Origin: Nodularia sp. NIES-3585
Lineage (GTDB): Bacteria; Cyanobacteriota; Cyanobacteriia; Cyanobacteriales; Nostocaceae
Length of the DNA: 64,000 bases
NCBI RefSeq assembly: GCF_002218065.1
Contig: NZ_BDUB01000001.1
Coordinates: 2,321,031-2,385,030 of the forward strand
Direction of reading: 5' to 3'
Shown: in pieces, positions 6,696-15,663 of the stretch
How positions within the stretch are numbered: position 1 is the first letter of the stretch
How the letters are laid out: each line of letters starts with the position of its first letter
Translations under genes and position numbers: made by a program
The notes under the pieces: model-generated
What the model saw: only the letters and a program-made list of their open reading frames with translations
Databases searched by the model: none
Told to the model about the DNA's origin: nothing

Positions 6696-9398
6696 ATGAG
6701 AATCCTCAAGATCCAGACCTTACGCGGCCCAAACTACTGGAGCATTCGACGCCACAAGCTAATCGTCATGCGCCTTGATTTAGAAAACCTTGCCGAGATG
6801 CCCTCGAATGAAATCCCTGGCTTTTATGAAGGATTAGTAGAGGCGCTGCCAAGTCTGGAGGGTCACTATTGCTCGCCTGGCTGTCGCGGTGGTTTTCTAA
6901 TGCGGGTCAAAGAAGGCACCATGATGGGCCATATCGTGGAACACGTAGCCTTAGAACTCCAGGAATTAGCCGGAATGCATGTAGGCTTTGGGCGCACCCG
7001 TGAAACGGCCACACCTGGAATATTCCAGGTAGTGATCGAGTACCTGAATGAGGAAGCGGGACGCTACGCTGGACGAGCAGCTGTGCGGCTGTGCCAAAGT
7101 ATCGTTGATAGAGGTCGTTATCCAAAAGCAGAACTCGATCAAGATATCCTAGACCTCAAAGACTTATGGCGTGAATCTTCTTTAGGTCCTTCCACAGAAG
7201 CAATTGTCAAAGAAGCCGAAAAAAGAGGTATTCCCTGGATACAGTTGAGCGCGCGCTTTTTAATCCAGATGGGTTACGGCGTGAATCAGAAGCGTATGCA
7301 GGCCACAATGACCAACAACACCGGTATTTTGGGTGTAGAACTAGCTTGCGACAAAGAAGCTACCAAACGCATTCTCGCAGCAGCTGGCGCTCCAGTCCCA
7401 AGAGGTACGGTGATTAACTTTTTAGACGACTTAGAAGAAGCCATTGAATATGTTGGCGGCTATCCCATCGTCATTAAACCATCGGATGGTAACCACGGAC
7501 GTGGTATTACCATTGATATTAGAACCTGGGATGAAGCTGAGGCAGGTTACGAGGCAGCCAGACTTGTTTCTCGGTCAATTATTATTGAGCGCTATTACGT
7601 TGGGCGAGATCACCGGGTATTAGTTGTAGACGGCAAAGTTGTCGCAGTAGCCGAACGCGTGCCAGCTCACGTAGTTGGTAATGGCAGATCCAGCATTGCC
7701 GACCTAGTTGAAGAAACCAACCAAGACCCCAATCGCGGTGACGGTCATGATAAAATCCTCACCAAAATTGAACTAGACCGCAACAGCTACCAGCTGTTAG
7801 AAAGGCAAGGTTACACTATCAATAGCGTACCACCAAAGGGAGTAATTTGCTACCTTCGTGCAACGGCTAATTTAAGTACGGGTGGCAGTGCTATAGATCG
7901 CACCGATGAAATCCACCCAGAAAATGTTTGGCTGGCACAAAGAATAGTCAAAATTATTGGTTTGGATATCGCTGGACTGGATATCGTCACTACAGATATT
8001 AGTCGTCCTCTAAGAGAAATGGATGCAGTGATTGTGGAAGTAAATGCTGCACCTGGTTTCAGGATGCACGTTGCCCCAAGTATTGGCACTCCCCGCAACG
8101 TTGCTGGAGCAGTGATGGATATGCTGTTTCCCAACCAACATTCTGGACTAATTCCGATATTAAGTGTCACAGGTACTAATGGTAAAACCACTACAACTCG
8201 ACTATTAGCACATATTTACAAACAAACAGGTAAGGTAGTCGGATATACAACAACAGACGGGACTTATATCGGTGAATACTTAGTTGAGTCGGGAGATAAT
8301 ACAGGGCCGCAAAGCGCCCATGTGATTCTCGAAGATCCAACTGTAGAAGTAGCAGTGCTGGAAACGGCTCGTGGTGGCATTCTGCGCTCTGGATTAGGGT
8401 TTGAAAATGCTAACGTAGGCGTTGTATTGAATGTAGCTGCTGATCATCTAGGCATAGGTGATATAGATACTATTGATCAGTTGGCTAACCTCAAGAGTGT
8501 AGTAGCAGAAGCTGTCTTTCCTGATGGCTACGCAGTATTAAACGCTGATGACCACCGCGTGGCGGCGATGGCAGAAAGAACGAAAGCTAATATTGCCTAC
8601 TTCACAATGAATCCTGATTCGGAATTAGTGCGGAAACACGTCCAAAAGGGAGGAGTAGCGGCAGTTTATGAAAACGGCTATCTGTCAATTGTCAAAGGTG
8701 ATTGGACGCACCGCATCGAAAAAGCAGAAAATATTCCCTTGACAATGGGTGGACGTGCGCCGTTTATGATTGCCAATGCTTTAGCAGCTAGTTTGGCCGC
8801 CTTTGTCCAAAACGTCACCATTGAAGAGATTCGGGCTGGCTTGAAGACCTTCCGCGCTTCTGTAAGTCAAACGCCAGGACGGATGAATTTATTTAATTTA
8901 GGGAAATACCACGCTTTAGTAGACTATGCTCACAATCCAGCTAGTTACGAAGCTTTGGGTTCTTTTGTGCGGAATTGGACTACAGGAGAGCGCATAGGCG
9001 TAGTTGGTGGACCAGGCGATCGCCGTGATGAAGATTTTGTCACTTTGGGTAAATTGTCAGCAGATATTTTTGACCACATCATTGTCAAAGAAGATGATGA
9101 CACCAGGGGACGGTCACGGGGATCAGCTGCGGATTTAATTAGTAAAGGCATCACCGAAGTTAATCCAAATTGTCGTTATGAGTCAATTTTGGATGAAACC
9201 GCCGCGATTAATCAAGCTTTGGATATGGCTCCCGATAACAGTCTGGTGGTAATTTTGCCAGAAAGTGTCAATCGAGCGATCAAATTAATCAAGTTGCGCG
9301 GTTTAGTGACAGAGGAGGTAGAGCAACAAAATACCTCCACAACAATTGTAGACAGCCCAAACGGGGTGACATCTTCTGTGATCAATACTTTGCTTTAG
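6696..9398 (+). CDS. cphA: Cyanophycin synthetase
   Basis: 900 residues, the usual size for cyanobacterial CphA1. The enzyme adds Asp to the backbone and Arg to side chains of cyanophycin, using ATP in two active sites. The N-terminal domain (about 1-160) starts MRILKIQTLRGPNYWS; an ATP-grasp domain follows (about 220-485, with YPIVIKPSDGNHGRGI and EVNAAPGFRMH); the C-terminal Mur-ligase-like domain begins with SVTGTNGKTTTTRLL, P-loop Gly at about 493, and has VDYAHNPASYEALG and GGPGDRRDED. The ATG at 6696 is chosen because the protein family begins there; an in-frame TTG at 6666 is upstream. Transcription is probably nitrogen-controlled through the upstream NtcA-like site and by read-through from cphB. 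Confidence 0.98.
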   Translation: MRILKIQTLRGPNYWSIRRHKLIVMRLDLENLAEMPSNEIPGFYEGLVEALPSLEGHYCSPGCRGGFLMRVKEGTMMGHIVEHVALELQELAGMHVGFGRTRETATPGIFQVVIEYLNEEAGRYAGRAAVRLCQSIVDRGRYPKAELDQDILDLKDLWRESSLGPSTEAIVKEAEKRGIPWIQLSARFLIQMGYGVNQKRMQATMTNNTGILGVELACDKEATKRILAAAGAPVPRGTVINFLDDLEEAIEYVGGYPIVIKPSDGNHGRGITIDIRTWDEAEAGYEAARLVSRSIIIERYYVGRDHRVLVVDGKVVAVAERVPAHVVGNGRSSIADLVEETNQDPNRGDGHDKILTKIELDRNSYQLLERQGYTINSVPPKGVICYLRATANLSTGGSAIDRTDEIHPENVWLAQRIVKIIGLDIAGLDIVTTDISRPLREMDAVIVEVNAAPGFRMHVAPSIGTPRNVAGAVMDMLFPNQHSGLIPILSVTGTNGKTTTTRLLAHIYKQTGKVVGYTTTDGTYIGEYLVESGDNTGPQSAHVILEDPTVEVAVLETARGGILRSGLGFENANVGVVLNVAADHLGIGDIDTIDQLANLKSVVAEAVFPDGYAVLNADDHRVAAMAERTKANIAYFTMNPDSELVRKHVQKGGVAAVYENGYLSIVKGDWTHRIEKAENIPLTMGGRAPFMIANALAASLAAFVQNVTIEEIRAGLKTFRASVSQTPGRMNLFNLGKYHALVDYAHNPASYEALGSFVRNWTTGERIGVVGGPGDRRDEDFVTLGKLSADIFDHIIVKEDDDTRGRSRGSAADLISKGITEVNPNCRYESILDETAAINQALDMAPDNSLVVILPESVNRAIKLIKLRGLVTEEVEQQNTSTTIVDSPNGVTSSVINTLL

Positions 9399-9405
9399 TC
9401 ACACA

Positions 9406-9432
9406 GTAGAGACGGGGTAATCGCGTCTCTAC
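9406..9432. terminator. Hairpin between convergent cphA and tatA (GTAGAGACG repeat)
   Basis: A nine-base perfect stem GTAGAGACG/CGTCTCTAC with a short loop sits between the cphA stop and the tatA stop. Related GTAGAGACGCGAT-type hairpins occur elsewhere in the window (around 31147, 45535 and 63172), so it is a dispersed repeat that could serve as a bidirectional terminator. No T-run follows. Confidence 0.5.
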
Positions 9433-9438
9433 CATTGG

Positions 9439-9612
9439 CTATTGGTGTTCTTGTTCAGCCTTGGTTTCATCATCTTGAGAGTTCAATTCTTCCTTAAAAC
9501 CCCGTAAGGTTTTACCCAGTGCATTTCCCAGTTCCGGAATTTTTTTAGGGCCAAAAATTACAATAGCAACTATGGAAATTATGACTACTTCCGGCAATCC
9601 CAGTCCAAACAT
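9439..9612 (-). CDS. tatA: Twin-arginine translocase TatA/TatE-type subunit
   Basis: A short 57-residue gene. The product starts MFGLGLPEVVIISIVAIVIFGPKK, a single N-terminal transmembrane helix ending in the conserved FGPKKIPELG hinge, followed by an amphipathic helix with LGKTLRGFKEE and an acidic, Gln-rich tail. This is the signature architecture of TatA-family pore subunits that export folded proteins across thylakoid and plasma membranes. At 57 residues it is at the short end of the family. It is convergent with cphA and separated by 41 bp from the kinase gene upstream. TatB, TatC are not in the window. Confidence 0.93.
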   Translation of the reverse strand: MFGLGLPEVVIISIVAIVIFGPKKIPELGNALGKTLRGFKEELNSQDDETKAEQEHQ

Positions 9613-9653
9613 AATGTCTTGCCTGTTAAGGGTATATCAATATCAAAGTAACA

Positions 9654-11045
9654 TTATCTGGTAATTTCTATTCTTAACCAATCACTTAATTCATGGGCTA
9701 GCCATTCTAGTTCCGCTTCAGATTGAATAGCACCAGAATTGACACTAAGCGCGTATTTTTGTACTCCTGCCCAAATCTCCAACTGCGCCGGCACCGGAGT
9801 TTTATCACCTTCAGAGTCTTTAGTAAAGTGTCGGGGAATATACACAAGTTTATTAATACTATCTTTGGGCGATGGACGGGGACGATGGAATTTAAATCCT
9901 AATAACTCATATTTCAAGGCGATTTCCTGATCATTTAAGCTCAGTCGAATATTGCCAAATAAACCGATTAATAAAGTAGATATCATGAAAAAACCCACCC
10001 CCCAAAAAGGCAGTGAGAACAAAGCAAAGGGGAGGTTGGCCGGAAAAGGGGCCCAAAGCGCGCCAATTGTCCAAAACAGGATAAATGAATTCCAGGCGAT
10101 CGCAAATACACCAGTGAATAGCATCGATGGCTTAAAGCCAACTGGTGGAATAAAAATTTCTAGATGATCCCAGTTTTCGGTGAGTTTAACTTTACTCCCA
10201 GCAGGTTTGACAATATTTAAAGCATCAGGAATCTTCAAATCTGACTCATTCAAAGCTTTCAACGCTTCCTCAGCAGAACTTGGCCGCCGTTCCAAATTCG
10301 GTTCAGTCATCCACTGTAACCAACGAGTCAAGCTGGGACTCAGATGAGTTACTGGCTCAAACTGAATGCGAAAATCTTTTTGGGGTAAGTCGGCGGGATG
10401 ATTACCCGTGATTAAATAAATTAAAGTTGCACCTAAACTATAAAGGTCAGAGGCCTGAACAGTTCGCCCACCAAATTGTTCTGGAGGCATATAACCATAA
10501 GTTCCGACTACAGTTCTAGTTCCGCCTTCAGCCGCGAGGACGGTTTGTACTGAACCAAAATCAACTAGGTAAACTTGACCGACGCTATTCCCAGAACGCT
10601 CACCCAATAAAATATTGCTAGGCTTAAGATCACGGTGAATCACAGGTGGATGTAACCCATGTAGATAAATCAGAATTTCTAAAACTGCTGTGGCGACTTG
10701 TTTGACTTCAACTTCTGTAAAAGTTCGCCCAGTTTGTAGATATTGCTCTAAAGTTTGAGCCGGAATATAACTCTGTACTAGAGCAAATCCTTTAATAGTA
10801 GGTGAATTTACTTCAAAATAGTCTAAATAGCGAGGGATGGCAGGATGGGACAAAGATTTTAAAGTTTCGGCTTCACGCTCAAACAGCTTGAGATCATCCC
10901 ATTCAAAATCACTATTAAACGAGAGTAACTTCACAACTACCAATTCCCCAGTGACTTGATCTTTAGCTAATAGCGATCGCCGCCCTGATTTTTTTCCCAA
11001 TAGCTGCTGAACTTCGTAGCGGTCACCTAAGATTTCGCTGACCAT
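9654..11045 (-). CDS. Membrane-anchored serine/threonine protein kinase
   Basis: 463 residues. The N-terminal Hanks-type kinase domain covers about 1-265: glycine-rich start DRYEVQQLLGKKSGRRS, VVVKLLSF with the ATP-anchoring Lys, VIHRDLKPSNILLG catalytic loop, VDFGSVQ metal-binding motif, and VGTYGYMPPEQFGG in the activation segment, all intact. Two hydrophobic segments (about 312-335 and 345-370) follow, then a small cytoplasmic C-terminal domain. This arrangement is a common cyanobacterial kinase class with unknown substrates. It is divergently oriented from cbiT with under 100 bp between them. Confidence 0.95.
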   Translation of the reverse strand: MVSEILGDRYEVQQLLGKKSGRRSLLAKDQVTGELVVVKLLSFNSDFEWDDLKLFEREAETLKSLSHPAIPRYLDYFEVNSPTIKGFALVQSYIPAQTLEQYLQTGRTFTEVEVKQVATAVLEILIYLHGLHPPVIHRDLKPSNILLGERSGNSVGQVYLVDFGSVQTVLAAEGGTRTVVGTYGYMPPEQFGGRTVQASDLYSLGATLIYLITGNHPADLPQKDFRIQFEPVTHLSPSLTRWLQWMTEPNLERRPSSAEEALKALNESDLKIPDALNIVKPAGSKVKLTENWDHLEIFIPPVGFKPSMLFTGVFAIAWNSFILFWTIGALWAPFPANLPFALFSLPFWGVGFFMISTLLIGLFGNIRLSLNDQEIALKYELLGFKFHRPRPSPKDSINKLVYIPRHFTKDSEGDKTPVPAQLEIWAGVQKYALSVNSGAIQSEAELEWLAHELSDWLRIEITR

Positions 11046-11138
11046 AATGGTTGCTGATAACGCTGTGTTTTAACGCTTTTTAGCTTATAGCTTGTCAAAT
11101 TGAGCAAGCTGATATATTTAGTATAATTGTGTGTTTCT

Positions 11139-11741
11139 ATGCCCTCCCAACTTTGGCCTTATGTTAGCCCTGGTATTCCCGATGAATTGTTTGAGCATTT
11201 GCCAGGTATTCCCTTCAGTCAGCGAGAATTTCGGCTATTATTGATTTCTCAACTGCGGCTAAAACCTGATTCAGTATTATGGGATATTGGGGCAGGAACG
11301 GGGACAATTCCGGTAGAAGCCGGGCTGCTGTGTCCTAGTGGACAAATTATTGCCGTGGAACGAGATGAAGAAGTAGCCAACTTGATTAAACGCAACTGCG
11401 ATCGCTTTGAAGTCAAAAATGTGGAAGTAATTGAAGGTAGCGCCCCAGAGTGTTTGCATGATCTCAAAGTAGCGCCTGACCGCGTTTGTATTGAGGGTGG
11501 AAAGCCCGTACAGGATATTTTGCCAGCAGTATGGCATTATTTGCCCCCATCAGGTAGAGTAGTCGCCACGGCGGCTAATCTAGAAGGCTTGTATGCTATT
11601 TCTCAAAGCTTTTCTGTGTTGCAAGCTAGAAATATTGAAGTCGTCCAATCTGCGGTCAACCGCTTGGAGACGCGCGGCTTTTCTCAAACCTTTACAGCTG
11701 TTGATCCCATTTTTATCCTCAGTGGTGAGAAACTAGACTAG
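11139..11741 (+). CDS. cbiT: Precorrin-8/cobalt-precorrin C15 methyltransferase, CbiT
   Basis: 200 residues, an SAM-dependent methyltransferase of the corrin (B12) pathway that methylates C15 and removes the C12 acetate carboxyl. The signature is GIPDELFEHLPGIPFSQREFR at the N-terminus and the SAM loop DIGAGTGTIPVEAGLL with acidic VERDE after strand 2. In many bacteria this is the C-terminal half of CobL; here it stands alone. The ATG at 11139 is preferred to an in-frame TTG 12 bases upstream. No other cobalamin genes are adjacent. The next gene, cdsA, follows after 84 bases filled by a degenerate TTCATCCTTTATAC-type repeat. Confidence 0.92.
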   Translation: MPSQLWPYVSPGIPDELFEHLPGIPFSQREFRLLLISQLRLKPDSVLWDIGAGTGTIPVEAGLLCPSGQIIAVERDEEVANLIKRNCDRFEVKNVEVIEGSAPECLHDLKVAPDRVCIEGGKPVQDILPAVWHYLPPSGRVVATAANLEGLYAISQSFSVLQARNIEVVQSAVNRLETRGFSQTFTAVDPIFILSGEKLD

Positions 11742-11748
11742 ATTCAAA

Positions 11749-11821
11749 GGATGAAAACTGAGGCATAAAGGATAAATCACACCTCATACTTCAGACTTCA
11801 TCCTTTATACTTCATACTTAC
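11749..11821. repeat. Degenerate short tandem repeat (TTTATACTTCATAC type)
   Basis: Units resembling TTCATCCTTTATACTTCATAC occur on the plus strand, with inverted-looking AAGGATGAAAACTGAGG at the left end. It is another Nostocales STRR-like tract and fills the cbiT-cdsA gap. Confidence 0.65.
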
Positions 11822-11825
11822 TTTT

Positions 11826-12722
11826 ATGCCTTGGTCTCGGATTATTAGTGGAATTGTCGCGATCGCTCTTGCTCTGGTTGCAACCCTTTTGGGTGGCTGG
11901 TATTTTACCGTCGCCATTGCGATAGTCGTATTTTTAGGTCAAGAAGAATATTTTAATTTGGTCCGAGCTAGAGGTATTGTTCCTGCTGCCAAAACTACCA
12001 TGTTTGTCAGCCAAGCCTTACTGGTGATTTGTAACATTAATGAAACTTTGGCGGATGCCGTCATGCCAATCGCTGGGACATTGATTTGTTTTTATTTACT
12101 GTTTCAACCAAAAATGGCCACGATTGCGGATATTTCCGCTTCAATTATGGGGTTATTTTATGTTGGTTACTTGTCGAGTTACTGGGTGCGGTTACGAACT
12201 CTCGGTAGTGTAGCCAGCAGCAACCTTCCTTTTGGTGGTTACTGGCCTACAGATTGGACAAATATTTTCAACTTTCAGCATCCAAGTTTCGCATCTCTAC
12301 CACAAGGATTGACTTTGACAGTGCTGACTTTTTTGTGTATTTGGGCAGCTGATATTGGTGCTTATATTATTGGCAAATTCTTTGGAAAAACCCCTTTGTC
12401 TGAGATTAGCCCCAAAAAAACCGTTGAGGGTGCCGTCTTTGGAATTACTGGCAGCATTGCTGTAGCCTTAGCCGGAGCCTATTATCTCCATTTGCCACAA
12501 TTCCTATTCACTGGGTCAGCATTGGGTTTGGTCATTGGGATCGCCAGTCTTTTAGGTGACCTCACTGAGTCTATGCTCAAGCGTGATGCTGGTGTTAAAG
12601 ATTCCGGTCAGTTGATCCCCGGCCACGGCGGTATTTTAGACCGCACTGATAGTTATATCTTTACAGCCCCCTTGGTTTATTATTTTGTCACCCTCCTATT
12701 ACCTTTAATAGCAGATATCTGA
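11826..12722 (+). CDS. cdsA: Phosphatidate cytidylyltransferase
   Basis: 298 residues, an integral membrane enzyme forming CDP-diacylglycerol from CTP and phosphatidic acid for phosphatidylglycerol synthesis. There are about seven hydrophobic segments. The C-terminal CDP-synthase signature is complete: LTESMLKRDAGVKDSGQLIPGHGGILDRTDS, listed here by its key residues K-R-D, K-D-S, H-G-G and D-R-x-D. The ATG start follows the repeat tract. A common CCCCACTC repeat and then an insertion sequence lie immediately downstream. Confidence 0.96.
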   Translation: MPWSRIISGIVAIALALVATLLGGWYFTVAIAIVVFLGQEEYFNLVRARGIVPAAKTTMFVSQALLVICNINETLADAVMPIAGTLICFYLLFQPKMATIADISASIMGLFYVGYLSSYWVRLRTLGSVASSNLPFGGYWPTDWTNIFNFQHPSFASLPQGLTLTVLTFLCIWAADIGAYIIGKFFGKTPLSEISPKKTVEGAVFGITGSIAVALAGAYYLHLPQFLFTGSALGLVIGIASLLGDLTESMLKRDAGVKDSGQLIPGHGGILDRTDSYIFTAPLVYYFVTLLLPLIADI

Positions 12723-12754
12723 GTTGTGGGAACTGGGAATTGGGCAACTTATCA

Positions 12755-12790
12755 CCCCTACTCCCCACTCCCCACTCCCTACTCCCCACT
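12755..12790. repeat. CCCCACTC tandem repeat, left of the insertion sequence
   Basis: CCCCTACTCCCCACTC-type units end at 12790, the base before the insertion sequence. The same tract resumes at 14766 on the other side, so the insertion sequence split one repeat array. Confidence 0.85.
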
Positions 12791-14765
12791 GGGAGCAACG
12801 CGATTTTGTGAGTTTGGACAAAAAACAAGCGATCGCGAAGCGCTCGGTAGGAATCGCTAAAAACCAGATTCAGTAAATTAAAAAAATTAGTTACACTAAC
12901 ACTAGTGTTTATACTGTCAAAGGTTTGATTTTTATGACCAGAGATAAATAGGACTCGTTTTTTGGGCAAAAAAAAAGGTAGGATTCCCGAATAGTAAAGG
13001 TTTTGATATCTGACATCAAAACAGGGAGTGCCTACACCGAATGAAAAATAGTATATATTCTAGCTTCGATTTAAACAAATCTTTAGAACAGTTTCAAGAA
13101 AAAGTTACGAAACTTTTAGAATTAACGAATATATCAGAATGGGATGGACGCGTTTTCAAGGAACGAGAGGAAAAAATTAGAGAATCTGCATTAGTTTTAG
13201 CAGGAGAATGCACAGCTTTGTTACTGCATAAGCTGTCCAAATCTGAAGAGTTTTTGGATAAAGCAATGCAGGAGACACAAGGATGGTGGCATCCTAACAC
13301 GCAAAAACATGGTTGTAAAAAGCGCCAAATATTAACAATTGGTAACGTAGAAGTAAATTTAAAATTACCTTATGTAGTTGAACGTCCAACTCAACCAAAG
13401 AAAAATCAAAAAATCTTAAATGAAGGATTTTGCCCATTCTTAAGATATTTAGGAATGTCCGAGGGTTTAACCCCTGGTGTTTTCTCGAAGATTGCCCAAT
13501 ATGGTGCAATTGCTGGCTCTTTTGAAGCAGCGCGTACAACGCTAATAGATTGGGGCATAAATATCAGCCTAAAACGCATAGAACGGCTCACATATTACTT
13601 TGGTAAGATTGGCATAAATTTACGTCAATCGAAAATAAACGGTTTAGAGGTTGGCAATTTACCGACAACTAATATTCTTAAAGACCAGCGTGTTGTCATC
13701 GCCGTAGACGGCGGTCGTACCCGAATTCGGATCAATAATAAAGGTAGACGTAAGCTTAAGACTAACCGTGTAGGCTATACAGGAGAATGGGTTGAGCCTA
13801 AATTATTAACTATTTATGTGGTGAATGAGCAAGGTGAAAAAGTTAAGAATGGCGAGATTCCTATTACTAACGATGGGACTTACTCAGGATTTGAAGGATT
13901 TTTACAAATCTTAGAGATGTACTTGGTTAATTTAGGGATTAGTCAGGCAAAACAGGTTTTATTAATTGCGGATGGTGCAGAATGGATATGGATACATATC
14001 CCTCCGTTATTAAAAAAATTAACCTGCCCAAATCAAACTTATCAGTTATTAGATTTTTATCACGCGGCATCACATTTACAAGACTTCGCTGATGCTGCAT
14101 TTAGCACAAAAGATGAACGCCAACAATGGTTTAAGAAGGCGCGAAAAACTTTAAAGAAAGGTCAAGCATTAGGTTTAATGAGAAACATGAATGAATTTAT
14201 TCCTGGGGCGACCGGGGAACGTCTGAAAATTTTAGTCCGAGAGCGAAATTATATTTTAAAAGCTTACCGACGGAGACTTTTAAAATATAACGAAGTTGCA
14301 TCTCAAAAGCTCCCTCTTGGCAGTGGCGCGATTGAAAGTTTAATTCGTCAAGTTGTTAATTTACGCATGAAAGGTAACAGTAAGTTTTGGCTTAAAGATC
14401 ATGCCGAAATCATGTTACATCTTCGATGTCAATGGATAGCTAAAACTTGGGATAATTTTTGTGATTCTATATTTAATTCCTTTATTAAACCTATAACTGT
14501 TTGAACATTTTATACAGTAATCTCAAATTCACCAAAATAATTGTCATAATAAATACTAAATATAAGCGATTGAGCGCCAACATTTTTTAAACCAATCACT
14601 CTATCTCTTTACCAATAACCTTTTGACATTCATTGAAAGGATTTTTTGTGCTGCCTACTACTTGCCTTTTAGGTATTAAAAATACTAAGTGCTTAAATTT
14701 ATTTATTAGCGATGCCTTCGGCGAGCGCAGCTATCGCACCAACCTCACAAAATCGCGTTGCTCCC
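12791..14765 (+). mobile_element. ISKra4-type insertion sequence with readable ends
   Basis: The left end 12791-12817 (GGGAGCAACGCGATTTTGTG then AGTTTGG) is the reverse complement of 14739-14765 with one mismatch, so the terminal inverted repeats are 27 bp. Both are flanked by TCCCCACT (12783-12790 and 14766-14773), an 8-bp candidate target duplication, although the site lies in a TCCCCAC repeat and chance repetition is possible. Total length is 1975 bp with one transposase gene. Subterminal HIP1-like GCGAT...ATCGCTAA sequences occur inside both ends. Confidence 0.8.
13041..14504 (+). CDS. ISKra4 family transposase
   Basis: 487 residues, apparently intact. The sequence shows the family hallmarks: a central CPFLRYLGMSEGLTPGVFSK and IAQYGAIAGSFEAARTTL region with LKRIERLTYYFG, then a DDE catalytic domain. 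Candidate catalytic residues are Asp223 in VIAVDGGRTR, Asp311 in LLIADGAEWIW and Glu432 in GSGAIESLIRQ. No frameshift or stop is seen, so the element may be active. The 5' region between the left inverted repeat and the gene is 223 bp and has no second gene. Confidence 0.92.
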   Translation: MKNSIYSSFDLNKSLEQFQEKVTKLLELTNISEWDGRVFKEREEKIRESALVLAGECTALLLHKLSKSEEFLDKAMQETQGWWHPNTQKHGCKKRQILTIGNVEVNLKLPYVVERPTQPKKNQKILNEGFCPFLRYLGMSEGLTPGVFSKIAQYGAIAGSFEAARTTLIDWGINISLKRIERLTYYFGKIGINLRQSKINGLEVGNLPTTNILKDQRVVIAVDGGRTRIRINNKGRRKLKTNRVGYTGEWVEPKLLTIYVVNEQGEKVKNGEIPITNDGTYSGFEGFLQILEMYLVNLGISQAKQVLLIADGAEWIWIHIPPLLKKLTCPNQTYQLLDFYHAASHLQDFADAAFSTKDERQQWFKKARKTLKKGQALGLMRNMNEFIPGATGERLKILVRERNYILKAYRRRLLKYNEVASQKLPLGSGAIESLIRQVVNLRMKGNSKFWLKDHAEIMLHLRCQWIAKTWDNFCDSIFNSFIKPITV

Positions 14766-14804
14766 TCCCCACTCCCCACTCCCCACTCCCTACTCCCCAC
14801 TCCC
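14766..14804. repeat. CCCCACTC tandem repeat, right of the insertion sequence
   Basis: Continuation of the tract at 12755-12790. It ends immediately before the stop codon of the DUF2993 gene on the minus strand. Confidence 0.85.
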
Positions 14805-14805
14805 C

Positions 14806-15519
14806 TCAAGGATTCACATTAATTCTTCCTTGACACACTAGCTTACCGGGAATCAAACTGAGTTCTTGAATATCGACATCTGAGCCAAGATCCAGACTGT
14901 AACTATGCTCATCCTCTAAAAGCGCGACTTCATTTTGGATGACTTGGATCTTGTCTAGCTTCAACTCATGACTGCCAATTAACTCTAAATTTAAGTAAAT
15001 TTCAAGAGGCGTAGGTTCACTTGCTGGTGATACAATGGCTTTAAGTACAATTTGATTATTAGCAAGTATTATTTTTTTCCAAACAATTAGCTGGAACTTT
15101 AAGAAATCTTCTGGTAAGATTTTAAACATTACATCGTTTAAGGCTGTAGATAATAGTTCAGATGAAAGAGAACTATTTAGATCCTTTTCCTCGACGAGCA
15201 GATTACCAACTACTGCTACAGTTTCTAATAATTTGACTGGTTGCCCCTTGAGTATTGAGCCAATGTTCACCTGAATATTTTCTGCTACGAGTTGAATTCG
15301 TGTAATATTAAGTCCTTGATACACGGCATCACTCGCCAAAATAGATACCCAAGGAATACAACCAGAGAGAATTTGGCGATCGCTCGCTTTGATCTCGACT
15401 TCTAACTGTGATACTTCGCTTACTTGTGATTTTAACCAAAGCTTGAGCGCTGTTGTCAGCACATTTGTAATTATGCGGATCTTGTGTGTATTTTTAGTTG
15501 GAGAATTTTTATTAGGCAT
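14806..15519 (-). CDS. DUF2993 (LmeA-like) lipid-binding domain protein
   Basis: 237 residues of the DUF2993 family, widespread in cyanobacteria and related to mycobacterial LmeA. The characteristic features are SQLEVEIKASDRQILSGCIPWVSILASDAVYQGLNI near the N-terminus and repeated amphipathic strands such as ITRIQLVAENIQVNIGSILKGQ. There is no signal peptide or transmembrane helix of clear type. Function in cyanobacteria is unknown; binding of membrane lipid is a guess from the family. The STRR tract abuts the stop codon. Confidence 0.85.
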   Translation of the reverse strand: MPNKNSPTKNTHKIRIITNVLTTALKLWLKSQVSEVSQLEVEIKASDRQILSGCIPWVSILASDAVYQGLNITRIQLVAENIQVNIGSILKGQPVKLLETVAVVGNLLVEEKDLNSSLSSELLSTALNDVMFKILPEDFLKFQLIVWKKIILANNQIVLKAIVSPASEPTPLEIYLNLELIGSHELKLDKIQVIQNEVALLEDEHSYSLDLGSDVDIQELSLIPGKLVCQGRINVNP

Positions 15520-15663
15520 TTCACCACTCGATTAATCGGTATTTGCTTAAGCAGTAACTCAACTCAAATAAGCTTTAAATGTAACATTGATGGCTACTCA
15601 GCTTAAACCACAAATATTATGTTTATTTTCTAAAAAATTGAGACCATACACAGCAATTTGAAA

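Noticed and set aside
13094-13591. Minus-strand frames inside the transposase gene
   Set aside because: Shadow frames of a complete transposase.
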